DNA of 7,798 nucleotides from JACROF01 sp964598995 (GCA_964598995.1 CAZRDR010000058.1:1-7798); one strand, 5' to 3'; positions 1 through 6,461 are shown, numbered from the stretch's first letter. Numbers and translations are program-made. The notes: generated by a model from the sequence alone, not told the origin.

Positions 1-40
1 CAATCGTCATGCGCCATTGCGGCGCGTCGTTCTCTCATCA

Positions 41-66
41 GTGAGGGCGGCGCGCCCTCACTTTTT
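41..66 (+). terminator. Hairpin plus T-tract, probable plus-strand terminator
   Basis: GTGAGGGC (41-48), loop GGCGC and GCCCTCAC (54-61) form a perfect 8-bp stem followed by TTTTT on the plus strand. It therefore suits a gene coming from left of the window and converging on the glycosyltransferase. On the minus strand the same hairpin overlaps the glycosyltransferase stop codon but has no U-tract after it. A smaller hairpin, GCGCC-ATTGC-GGCGC, lies at 11-25. No gene can be assigned in 1-57. A plus-strand frame ending TGA at 42-44 might be the tail of the converging gene, but it is too short to judge. Confidence 0.5.
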
Positions 67-1152
67 AGTAACAAGTGAAGTAATTGAATTTAAGAATTTG
101 TCCTTACTAAATTTCTCAGCCCGAGCCCGACAATCCTCACTCTTAAATCGTTTTTTGTCAAAGAGTTTTAATTGTTCTTTCAAGCTCTCTACTGTTAACT
201 GATCAAAAAAGAGACCAGATACATTCTCCTCAACTGTTTCCTTCACTCCACCGGAACGGTAAGCAATTACTGGTGTCCCTTGCCCCATCGCCTCAACTGG
301 CGTGATCCCGAAATCCTCATCTTCTGAGGCAAATAAAAATGCTTTCGCACCCGCCATGAGGTCAAGCTTTTCCTGATCGGTGACCTCACCAACGAACTCT
401 GTCTTCTTCCCACTCATTCGCTCTAACTCCTCACCGTAACCTGCGAATGCTTTACCAAAGACTTTAAGAGGTAAATCCAGTTCTTTACACGCTTTGACAA
501 TGATATCGACATGCTTGGCACGCGCAAGCCTGCCGCCTGTTAAGAAATACTCACGCTTTTGCTTATCCTTCGCTGCAGGGGAGAGGTCAACTGGCGGATA
601 GATCACGAGAGCATCTTTGCGATAGAATTTCTGGATACGTCCCCTTACCTCTTCCGAATTAGCGATATACTGATCGACATTTTTAGACGCATTGAAATCG
701 ACCATACGCAGAAAATGATTTAAGGTCTCACCTATCACTCGCAAAAATGCATTATTCTTCCACTGTCTGGCAGTGGCATAGCCATAGAGATAGCGAGGCG
801 GTGTGTGACAGTAGCAGTAAAGCCGAGCAGTCCTTTTATTCAGCGTATTGGGGAAATAAGCACCCGTGGCTGACGTGATGATCACATCGTAACGGCTGAA
901 ATCAAACGATTTGAAGGCCCAAGGCGTTAGGAGTCGCATCGGACTCATTAACTTTGCTTTAAAAGGAATGTATTGCAGGAAGGAGGTATGGATCTTCCAG
1001 TCTTTAAAACGCTCTCTGTGAGGCCCTAAGTAGGAAGGTAGAAAGACTGAGGTATAGACATCAGCCTCAGGAAACGCTTCATGCAGTGCCTCAAGGACTC
1101 GCTCTGCGCCGCCGTATTCCTTCAGATAGTCATGAACTAACGCTACTCTCAT
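58..1152 (-). CDS. Family 4 (WbaZ-like) glycosyltransferase
   Basis: A 364-aa retaining GT-B glycosyltransferase, probably adding a nucleotide-activated sugar such as mannose to an envelope polysaccharide or glycolipid on the cytoplasmic side of the membrane. The N-terminal acceptor domain has YGGAERVL (13-20) and CYCHTPPRYLYGY (113-125), the latter typical of WbaZ-like mannosyltransferases. The C-terminal donor domain has FLTGGRLARAKHVD (203-216) and the E-x7-E motif EDFGITPVE (Glu279, Glu287), followed by GTPVIAYRSGGVKETV. There is no signal peptide and no clear transmembrane helix, so membrane association would be peripheral. Translation starts at the ATG overlapping the exonuclease stop, with no clear Shine-Dalgarno sequence. 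Its stop codon falls inside the hairpin at 41-61. The GT4 family is certain; the exact sugar and acceptor cannot be told. Confidence 0.94.
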   Translation of the reverse strand: MRVALVHDYLKEYGGAERVLEALHEAFPEADVYTSVFLPSYLGPHRERFKDWKIHTSFLQYIPFKAKLMSPMRLLTPWAFKSFDFSRYDVIITSATGAYFPNTLNKRTARLYCYCHTPPRYLYGYATARQWKNNAFLRVIGETLNHFLRMVDFNASKNVDQYIANSEEVRGRIQKFYRKDALVIYPPVDLSPAAKDKQKREYFLTGGRLARAKHVDIIVKACKELDLPLKVFGKAFAGYGEELERMSGKKTEFVGEVTDQEKLDLMAGAKAFLFASEDEDFGITPVEAMGQGTPVIAYRSGGVKETVEENVSGLFFDQLTVESLKEQLKLFDKKRFKSEDCRARAEKFSKDKFLNSITSLVTKK

Positions 1153-2078
1153 AACAAGCCCATCTGACCATTATCATCTGGGATCTTCTTTTTCGGCTTC
1201 TCAACGCGTGGATAACGCGCATCAAGCCTTGTAATCAGACTCTTAAAGTTATGTTCCTCAAAGCCTTCTCTAAGTCCCTCGATATTCAGATCTGCTGTCT
1301 TACACGTCTCTAAGTTCAGATGCACAGGCGCATCGGTAATAATGGTCGCCAGTTTTTTAGCTAAGGCTCCTTGCTCAGCATCGGTTGCCAGTTTTAACGC
1401 AACTTTTTCAGGTAGCTCGCCAATGCGCTCGTAGAGTGCTTCAAACGTCCCGAATTTCTGAAGTAAGGTCGATGCTGTCTTAGGTCCGATACCAGTAATG
1501 CCCGGATAGCCATCAGAAGCGTCCCCAATGAGTGCTTTATAGTCGATAAATTGACTCGATTTGACTCCATACTTATCCTCCACCATAGCTTCATCAAAAA
1601 GCGCAGTCTTGGTCATACCGGTAATCAGCATGAGAACTTTGGTCCGTTCATTGACGAGTTGGAGCATGTCCCGATCCCCCGTTACGATGACAACTTCGAT
1701 GTTTGGATCCATCTCAACTGCCTGACGCGCATACGTCCCGATAACATCATCTCCTTCATAGCCATCTGCGAAAATAATATGCAACCCCATCTTATCGAGC
1801 AGCTCGTCGATCAACCCAACTTGATCTGAAAGGTCACTGGCCATAGGTGGACGATGCTCATGGTAGCCTGCGAAGAGCGCCTGTCTAATCGTTGGCTTAG
1901 AGCGATCAAAAGCGACGACGATGTAATCAGGTTTCTGGTCTGATAGGACAGTCAAAAACATCGAGAAAAAGCCATAGACCGCATTTACTACCTGACCATT
2001 ACTATTGGTGAGTCCTGGCATGGCGTGGTAAGCCCGGTGAAGAAGGGCTGAGCCATCAATGAGGACGAGTTTTGCCAT
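1149..2078 (-). CDS. Stand-alone 5'-3' exonuclease / flap endonuclease (PolA N-terminal type)
   Basis: This is the 5' nuclease domain of DNA polymerase I as a separate 309-aa protein, the type that removes RNA primers and 5' flaps. Acidic metal-binding motifs are present: LIDGSALLHRAY (Asp8), VVAFDRSKPTIR (Asp58), GYEGDDVIGTYA (107-116) and VTGDRDMLQL (Asp135, Asp137). GDASDGYPGITGIGPKTA (185-202) carries two more Asp and the helix-3-turn-helix DNA clamp. YHEHRPPM stands where YKANRPPM is usual. No polymerase domain follows. The C-terminus is a basic linker (KPKKKIPDDN) and then QMGLL, which resembles a beta-clamp binding peptide. The start ATG is 6 nt past a -10 box. The stop TGA overlaps the ATG of the glycosyltransferase (ATGA), suggesting translational coupling of two functionally unrelated genes. 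Confidence 0.95.
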   Translation of the reverse strand: MAKLVLIDGSALLHRAYHAMPGLTNSNGQVVNAVYGFFSMFLTVLSDQKPDYIVVAFDRSKPTIRQALFAGYHEHRPPMASDLSDQVGLIDELLDKMGLHIIFADGYEGDDVIGTYARQAVEMDPNIEVVIVTGDRDMLQLVNERTKVLMLITGMTKTALFDEAMVEDKYGVKSSQFIDYKALIGDASDGYPGITGIGPKTASTLLQKFGTFEALYERIGELPEKVALKLATDAEQGALAKKLATIITDAPVHLNLETCKTADLNIEGLREGFEEHNFKSLITRLDARYPRVEKPKKKIPDDNGQMGLL

Positions 2079-2084
2079 GGAGTT

Positions 2085-2093
2085 ATTGTAACA
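2085..2093 (-). promoter_or_regulatory. Extended -10 promoter of the exonuclease gene
   Basis: TGT-TACAAT on the minus strand (extended -10) lies wholly in the 23-nt gap after ftsH and ends 6 nt before the ATG, again predicting a leaderless transcript. No convincing -35 is seen. Confidence 0.5.
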
Positions 2094-2101
2094 CAGAGAT
2101 T

Positions 2102-3976
2102 TTAGGCTTTAGCCTTTGCTGGAACGGGAGCAACTTTAGGACCAACGAGCTTGGTAAAGTCATCTGCGTCAAGTGTCTCGACTTTGAGGAGCTCTTCTGC
2201 GATCTTATCAAGCTTGGTATGTAAGTCACTCAAGACTTTGACGGCCGATTTGTACCCAGCCTCAATAATCTTGCTTACTTCCTCATCGATCTTTGCTCGC
2301 ATCTCATCTGAGAGTTCATCTGATGAGTAAGGTGACTCCTTCTCGATATCAAGAGTAAGTGGACCCAAATCACTCATGCCAAACTTCATGACCATAGCGC
2401 GAGCTACTTGAGTTGCTTTCTCAATATCATTTGACGCACCGGTCGTGATCTCACCAAAGATCATATCCTCAGCCGCTCTTCCTCCCATCATGACAGCGAT
2501 CTGCTCGATAAGGCGACTCTTCGTCTCGTGAACGCGATCAATATTCTCCATCATGGTATGGCCTAAAGTCATACCGCGTGAAACGATACTAATGCGATGA
2601 ACAGGGTCCATATGCGGCATCTGCCAGGAGACGAGCGCATGTCCAGCCTCATGATACGCAGTCATGCGGCGATCTTCCTCTGACTGGAGACGCTTTTTTT
2701 CAGGGCCGATCTTCACTTTAGTTGCTGCTTCCTCCAGATCATCCACATCAATTGCCTTTTTGTTAAGACGAGCAGCCAGGATCGCAGCCTCGTTAAGCAT
2801 ATTTTCAAGATCCGCGCCTGAGAAGCCAACGGTTCGCTTGGCGACCTTATCCCAATTGACATCCTTAGTAAATGGCTTGCCTTTAGCATGAATCGTCAGG
2901 ATCTCTTTACGGCCTTCAACATCTGGTAACTCCAGACTCACTCTGCGGTCAAAACGGCCAGGACGAACGAGAGCCGGATCGAGGACATCTGGTCTGTTGG
3001 TAGCTGCCATGACCACGATCTGCTCATTTGGCGTAAAGCCATCCATCTCAACGAGGATCTGATTTAAGGTCTGTTCACGCTCATCGTGTCCCCCCATCAA
3101 ACCATTGCCTCGCTGACGGCCAATCGCATCGATCTCGTCAATGAAAATGATGGCAGGTTGAGCCTTTTTCGAAGTATTGAATAAGTCTCGTACACGGGAA
3201 GCGCCGACACCAACGAGCATTTCCATAAACTCTGACCCTGCCATACTGAAGAACGCGACATTGGCCTCTCCTGCTGTTGCGCGCGCGAGTAAGGTCTTAC
3301 CAGTTCCAGCTGGACCGATCATGAGAACACCTTTAGGAGTACGTGCTCCCATGGCTTTATATTTCTGTGGATTACGCAAGAAATCGACAATCTCAGTTAA
3401 TTCCTGCTTCGCCTCATCTACGCCTGCGACATCGTTGAAAGTTACCTTGGGCGTATCTTTGTTATAAAGCTTGGCTTTGGATTGGCCAAAAGAAAAGATA
3501 CTTTCCTGCGTACCGCGTGCCTGACGGAAGATGACATAGAAAAAGCCGACCATAAGGAGAACTGGTAAGACAGCTCCTAACAGGTTTACCCACCCACTCA
3601 TCGTCGAGAGATCTTTAACTGTGACTTTGACATTTTTATCTTTGAGTGAGGCTCCGGCATTGTTAAATAGTGAATAGACATCAGCCGATGGCTCTTTATA
3701 CGCTTCAATCTGATTGCCATTTTTCTCAGTAGCGGTTAACTTATCGCCATCAACGACAATCTGTGTAACATTCCCCTTCTTCACATCAGAAATAATGTCT
3801 GAGACTGAGACTGATTTAGCATTACTGTATGGGGTACTAAATGCTCCAAGAAGAAGTAAGGCGATAATAACTAGAAAGCCATAGAGGAGGATATTTTTCC
3901 ACGACGTTTTTACTTTAAATTTAACTATCTTATTTTTCTTACCAGAAGAGGATGGTTTCCTGCCATTTGAAGCCAT
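2102..3976 (-). CDS. ftsH: ATP-dependent zinc metalloprotease FtsH
   Basis: Membrane-anchored AAA+ protease that degrades misfolded membrane proteins and short-lived regulators. With the ATG at 3974-3976 it is 624 aa, a normal length. A TTG seven codons earlier lies in the -10 box, so I did not use it. Transmembrane helices are at about 29-47 and 129-150, with the extracytoplasmic domain between them. The AAA module has Walker A GPAGTGKT (221-228, Ala where Pro is usual), Walker B IIFIDEID (276-283) and the second region of homology ATNRPDVLDPALVRPGRFDR (325-344). The zinc protease motif is HEAGH (442-446), and Asp517 in TTGASNDIEKAT fits the third ligand. The central-pore motif reads MLVG (253-256) where E. 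coli has MFVG. The 23-nt gap to the next gene contains that gene's -10 box. Confidence 0.97.
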   Translation of the reverse strand: MASNGRKPSSSGKKNKIVKFKVKTSWKNILLYGFLVIIALLLLGAFSTPYSNAKSVSVSDIISDVKKGNVTQIVVDGDKLTATEKNGNQIEAYKEPSADVYSLFNNAGASLKDKNVKVTVKDLSTMSGWVNLLGAVLPVLLMVGFFYVIFRQARGTQESIFSFGQSKAKLYNKDTPKVTFNDVAGVDEAKQELTEIVDFLRNPQKYKAMGARTPKGVLMIGPAGTGKTLLARATAGEANVAFFSMAGSEFMEMLVGVGASRVRDLFNTSKKAQPAIIFIDEIDAIGRQRGNGLMGGHDEREQTLNQILVEMDGFTPNEQIVVMAATNRPDVLDPALVRPGRFDRRVSLELPDVEGRKEILTIHAKGKPFTKDVNWDKVAKRTVGFSGADLENMLNEAAILAARLNKKAIDVDDLEEAATKVKIGPEKKRLQSEEDRRMTAYHEAGHALVSWQMPHMDPVHRISIVSRGMTLGHTMMENIDRVHETKSRLIEQIAVMMGGRAAEDMIFGEITTGASNDIEKATQVARAMVMKFGMSDLGPLTLDIEKESPYSSDELSDEMRAKIDEEVSKIIEAGYKSAVKVLSDLHTKLDKIAEELLKVETLDADDFTKLVGPKVAPVPAKAKA

Positions 3977-3987
3977 AGAATCAATCG

Positions 3988-3996
3988 AGTATAGCA
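3988..3996 (-). promoter_or_regulatory. Extended -10 promoter of ftsH
   Basis: TGC-TATACT on the minus strand is an extended -10 box, 11 nt before the ATG at 3974-3976, and predicts a leader of about 5 nt. A second possible box, TATAGT, lies at 4001-4006. There is no clear -35 and no Shine-Dalgarno site. The box overlaps an in-frame TTG at 3995-3997, which argues against that TTG as the start. Confidence 0.5.
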
Positions 3997-4048
3997 AATA
4001 ACTATACCCAATGCTAGTCCTGCCTTAAGAGATTTGCAGTCAGGTGCC

Positions 4049-4864
4049 TTACACTTCAGGGAGAGAGATTGTGCCCTCAACATAAATAATTAAACCGTCT
4101 TTGGCCATAGCTGAGAGGATCATTTCAAGACGTCCTGACTCAATCGGATTTCGCTCTGCAAAGTAATCTAAGAGTCCTGAGAAGGAAATATGTTTTACGT
4201 TAAGCAAAAGTTTAATTGTCTGGCCGCGATAGTAGCGATTTGAACTTAAAAAGTGAGACTGTTTGGGCACAGGGATTTTCTTGTCCTTCATAGCTATGGC
4301 ACTATAATCCATCAAAGCTTGATTCCACTCATATGCCTTCCCTTCTGGCAGTATCTTAAAGGCTACTTTTTCAAGTATCTTTTCATCAGGTAAGACGCCG
4401 TTAAAGAACTCATGAGCGATGACCTTGCGGATATTGGTATCGATAACCGGTATTTGAAGATTAAAGGCAAAGCACGCGACTGCTGAGGCGGTGTACTTCC
4501 CAAGTCCTGGGAGCTTTAGCAGCTCGTCAACAGTTGTAGGGAACTGACCGTGATAATCACTCACAATCTTTTGCGCAGCTTTCTGAAGATTCAACGCTCG
4601 TCTGTTGTAACCTAGCCCTGACCAGTAACGTAAAACCTCACTAATCGGAGCTTTGGCCAGATCCTCAACTGTCGGGAACCTCGTAAGCCATGCTTCGTAT
4701 TTAGGCACGACTCTTGAGAGCTGTGTCTGCTGCGACATGACTTCACTGATTAAAATCCTGTAGGGATCACGCGTCTGACGCCAGGGCAAACTACGCTTAT
4801 TGGTTTTATACCAGTCCAAAATCTTTTGTTGGAATGACTCTAAATGCTTAGGGGTTAACTCCAT
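4049..4864 (-). CDS. mutY: A/G-specific adenine glycosylase, short form without Fe-S cysteines
   Basis: MutY removes adenine mispaired with 8-oxoguanine or G in base excision repair. The HhH-GPD fold is clear: EVMSQQTQ with the catalytic Glu at 41, the MutY-type YWSGLGYNRRALNL (80-93), the helix-hairpin-helix LPGLGKYTA (118-126) and catalytic Asp142 in VIDTNIRKV. After WNQALMDYSAIAM (180-192), where family members normally carry four Cys for a [4Fe-4S] cluster, there are none. The only Cys is C131. The chain is 271 aa, against about 350 for E. coli MutY, and lacks the NUDIX-like 8-oxoG domain. Instead it ends with a winged-helix-like segment (SNRYYRGQ..., then LEMILSAMAKDGLI) recalling actinobacterial MutY. 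The start ATG lies 7 nt after the trpS stop and 6 nt after a TATAAT. Confidence 0.92.
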   Translation of the reverse strand: MELTPKHLESFQQKILDWYKTNKRSLPWRQTRDPYRILISEVMSQQTQLSRVVPKYEAWLTRFPTVEDLAKAPISEVLRYWSGLGYNRRALNLQKAAQKIVSDYHGQFPTTVDELLKLPGLGKYTASAVACFAFNLQIPVIDTNIRKVIAHEFFNGVLPDEKILEKVAFKILPEGKAYEWNQALMDYSAIAMKDKKIPVPKQSHFLSSNRYYRGQTIKLLLNVKHISFSGLLDYFAERNPIESGRLEMILSAMAKDGLIIYVEGTISLPEV

Positions 4865-4870
4865 GCAGGG

Positions 4871-4876
4871 ATTATA
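4871..4876 (-). promoter_or_regulatory. -10 box of mutY, embedded in the trpS stop
   Basis: TATAAT on the minus strand is built from the last Leu codon (TTA) and the TAA stop of trpS plus the next T. It ends exactly 6 nt before the mutY ATG, which predicts a leaderless transcript. No good -35 is visible. Confidence 0.55.
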
Positions 4877-5861
4877 AGCTCAAAAAGCCCATTTTACTCT
4901 TCACTTCTCTGATCGTTAACTGCGCTTGTGCTCGACAGCGCTCAGCGTGACTCGCTAAGATCTGATCAAAGACCTCTGGATGCTCTTCATAATATTTACG
5001 TTTCTCCTGAATCGGCTCTAATTCCTTAAAAATGGCCTCAGCAAGTTCAGCTTTCATATCGCTGTATCTAATCTTTTTATCTTTATAATCGATAACGTAC
5101 TTGTGATGGAGGTCTTTACCACCGAACAAATACATCAGCGTAAAGAGATTAGCCACGCCACCAGTGGTGGGGATCTGACCGCCGACCGTACCACTATCTG
5201 TTGGGACTTTGGCAAGCTTTGACTTAATCGCTTGAAGATCATCAGTGAGATTGATAAAACTGCCTTCGACTGATTTACTCATCTTCCCTTCGCCAGTTAA
5301 GGACGGCACGTACTCACCAACTGTCTTAAAGCGCTGTGGCTCAGGGAAGGTCTCGCCGTAGACTCTGTTGAATTTACGGACTATCTCACGCGTTACTTCT
5401 AAATGAGGCTCCTGGTCGATCCCAACTGGGACTAACTCACCTTTATAAAGCATGATGTCAGCTGCCATGAGGATCGGATAGTACAGCAGTCCCATGTTCA
5501 CGTACTCTGGATGCTGGGCCTTCTTATCTTTATAGGTAGGCAGATCTTCAAGACGTGATACGGGATAAATTGTGCCGAGGTAGTATGCCAGTTCCATATG
5601 CTCTGGAACGAATGACTGCACTTCAATAAGACACTTCTCAGGATCAAGTCCTGCGCCTAGATAGTCTAGGATCACACTACGTGTTGCTTCCTTGAGCGTC
5701 TCCTTCTCATATGGCGTCGTGATCGCGTGCAGATCTACGACAGAAAAGACGCAGTCGTACTCGTCTTGAACCTGGAGCATCCCCTTCACAGCTCCCATAT
5801 AGTTGCCTAAATGGAGCCTGCCGGTCGCTCTTATTCCTGAATATACTTTTTTCTTATTCAT
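4872..5861 (-). CDS. trpS: Tryptophan--tRNA ligase
   Basis: Class I tryptophanyl-tRNA synthetase charges tRNA-Trp in the cytoplasm. The 329-aa length is typical. The HIGH-type signature is HLGN (17-20, within TGRLHLGNYMGA). The GIDQ segment (147-150) belongs to the substrate pocket region, and the KMSKS loop is intact at 193-197 (GEGKMSKS). The family insert PTTGGVANLF follows in the C-terminal helical part. I find no Trp in the whole protein. The start is the ATG 12 nt after a TATAAT box, with no Shine-Dalgarno site. The stop TAA forms part of the -10 box of the next gene, mutY. A T-box with a Trp-like specifier lies about 550 nt upstream, so trpS may be transcribed both by T-box read-through and from its own promoter. 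Confidence 0.97.
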   Translation of the reverse strand: MNKKKVYSGIRATGRLHLGNYMGAVKGMLQVQDEYDCVFSVVDLHAITTPYEKETLKEATRSVILDYLGAGLDPEKCLIEVQSFVPEHMELAYYLGTIYPVSRLEDLPTYKDKKAQHPEYVNMGLLYYPILMAADIMLYKGELVPVGIDQEPHLEVTREIVRKFNRVYGETFPEPQRFKTVGEYVPSLTGEGKMSKSVEGSFINLTDDLQAIKSKLAKVPTDSGTVGGQIPTTGGVANLFTLMYLFGGKDLHHKYVIDYKDKKIRYSDMKAELAEAIFKELEPIQEKRKYYEEHPEVFDQILASHAERCRAQAQLTIREVKSKMGFLSL

Positions 5862-5873
5862 AATTTTAATTGC

Positions 5874-5879
5874 ATTATA
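5874..5879 (-). promoter_or_regulatory. -10 box of trpS (near-leaderless)
   Basis: A perfect TATAAT on the minus strand lies 12 nt before the trpS ATG, in an AT-rich stretch following the GC-rich island. No convincing -35 is seen 16-18 nt upstream. The predicted start would leave a 5' leader of about 6 nt, and there is no Shine-Dalgarno sequence. It implies trpS can be transcribed without passing the T-box. Confidence 0.5.
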
Positions 5880-5915
5880 TACTACAGTTTCGAAAATGAG
5901 GAGGATGGAATGACT

Positions 5916-5944
5916 GATCGGCCGGGGCGAATCCCCGACCGATC
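5916..5944 (-). other. Strong GC-rich hairpin between orf113 and trpS
   Basis: The minus-strand RNA forms a 12-bp stem, GATCGGTCGGGG with CCCCGGCCGATC, around the 5-nt loop ATTCG. One U-G pair is a wobble on this strand but a C-A mismatch on the other, which favours an RNA made from the minus strand. No U-tract follows, so it is not a standard intrinsic terminator. It may protect a 3' end, pause polymerase, or separate orf113 from trpS. Confidence 0.6.
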
Positions 5945-5958
5945 ACGTCGTGAACGCT

Positions 5959-6300
5959 CTAGTTGTCGGTCCAGCCGCCGTAGCTCCTGTCCGGAACGAA
6001 CTCCGCTTGCGGTTGCCAGCCTGACTCCTGGTCGGAGCCTGACTCTTCTTGCTCGAGAGGTAGCACGGGCTTGATGATCAAGCACGCCAGCGTCTCTCCG
6101 AACAGTTGGGCAATCACGCGCAGAACGCGTCCGTCGTCGAATCCGACTAAGAGCTCTTGCGGCTGCCGCAGGAATTTCCCCGTCGACTCATCGACGCCTT
6201 GGATCGCTCCGCTTGAGCACTCCAAGAACGTCGAACCGTTCGACTGGTCCAGTCTGGCTCCTGTTACGGGGATCGATTCCGCGTTGAGCTGAACGATCAT
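5959..6300 (-). CDS. Orphan 113-aa hypothetical protein in the T-box transcript
   Basis: I do not recognise this protein. Residues 1-80 look like a small ordered domain with alternating hydrophobic residues (LLVGFDDGRVLRVIAQLFG, then LACLIIKPVLPL). The tail from about 81 is acidic and polar (EQEESGSDQESG) and ends YGGWTDN. It has two Trp (W95, W110), two Cys not in a CxxC pair, and no signal peptide or clear membrane segment. The start has a strong Shine-Dalgarno GGAGG 7 nt before the ATG, unlike its leaderless neighbours, and overlaps the stop of the 32-aa ORF. A hand count gives 84 of 113 third codon positions G or C (about 74%), so the codon bias is GC-rich. It is the first substantial gene behind the T-box, so its product may serve tryptophan or tRNA-Trp metabolism, but that is only contextual inference. 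Confidence 0.6.
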   Translation of the reverse strand: MIVQLNAESIPVTGARLDQSNGSTFLECSSGAIQGVDESTGKFLRQPQELLVGFDDGRVLRVIAQLFGETLACLIIKPVLPLEQEESGSDQESGWQPQAEFVPDRSYGGWTDN

Positions 6301-6395
6301 GACGAATCCTCCGGTGACAGAGCTTGCGCTCCATCCTCCTCTAAATTGTTAAACGGCTGTGCCGCGTATTCGAGCGCTTCGTGCCCGACTCGCAT
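6297..6395 (-). CDS. Possible 32-aa ORF, first after the T-box terminator
   Basis: This short frame starts at the first ATG after the terminator and ends with a TGA that overlaps the ATG of the next ORF (ATGA), which suggests translational coupling. The product is acidic (LEEDGAQALSPEDSS) with no recognisable motif and no Trp. Start-site evidence is poor: GGAAG lies only 2 nt before the ATG, which is too close for a normal Shine-Dalgarno site. The frame stays open upstream through the terminator to 6482, but that extension would cross the T-box structures and is not credible. It may be a coupling leader for the next gene or a chance frame. Confidence 0.35.
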   Translation of the reverse strand: MRVGHEALEYAAQPFNNLEEDGAQALSPEDSS

Positions 6396-6414
6396 CACTT
6401 CCGTGAGGCCTAAC

Positions 6415-6461
6415 AAAAAAGCCCTTGTAAAACCACAATTGAGTTGTGATCTTACAAGGGC
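6415..6461 (-). terminator. T-box intrinsic terminator
   Basis: On the minus strand GCCCTTGTAA pairs perfectly with TTACAAGGGC. The helix continues through G-U, A-U and U-G pairs into CACAA/TTGTG, about 18 bp in all, with the loop CTCAA. Six T follow at 6415-6420. Its 5' arm is shared with the antiterminator, which is the defining switch of a transcriptional T-box. Without uncharged tRNA, transcription should stop before orf32, orf113 and any read-through into trpS. Confidence 0.9.

Larger units (their letters stand above)
5898..6341. repeat. 12-bp inverted repeat bounding a GC-rich segment
   Basis: GAGGAGGATGGA at 5898-5909 recurs as its exact reverse complement TCCATCCTCCTC at 6330-6341, enclosing 444 bp that hold orf113 and a strong hairpin. 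I see no target-site duplication next to the repeats. The GC-rich character also continues past 6341 to about 6412. It could be the ends of a small inserted cassette, or chance reuse of a purine-rich, Shine-Dalgarno-like sequence. Confidence 0.4.

Noticed and set aside
1..66. Two neighbouring GC hairpins as a possible CRISPR or repeat array
   Set aside because: The hairpins differ in sequence and are not spaced repeats. One fits a terminator, and nothing else repeats in the window.
3177..3467. Plus-strand open frame opposite ftsH
   Set aside because: It lies wholly within a conserved AAA+ coding region and encodes nothing recognisable, so it is an antisense shadow. Similar frames opposite or inside the exonuclease and Pro-rich genes were dropped for the same reason.
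3977..3997. TTG at 3995-3997 as the ftsH start
   Set aside because: It falls within the extended -10 box. The ATG seven codons later fits the promoter position and gives a normal N-terminus.
5910..6074. A 54-aa plus-strand frame preceded by a perfect GAGGAGG
   Set aside because: The product is a Ser/Arg-rich string typical of an antisense shadow, and it lies opposite the hairpin and orf113. The purine-rich site is also half of the inverted repeat.
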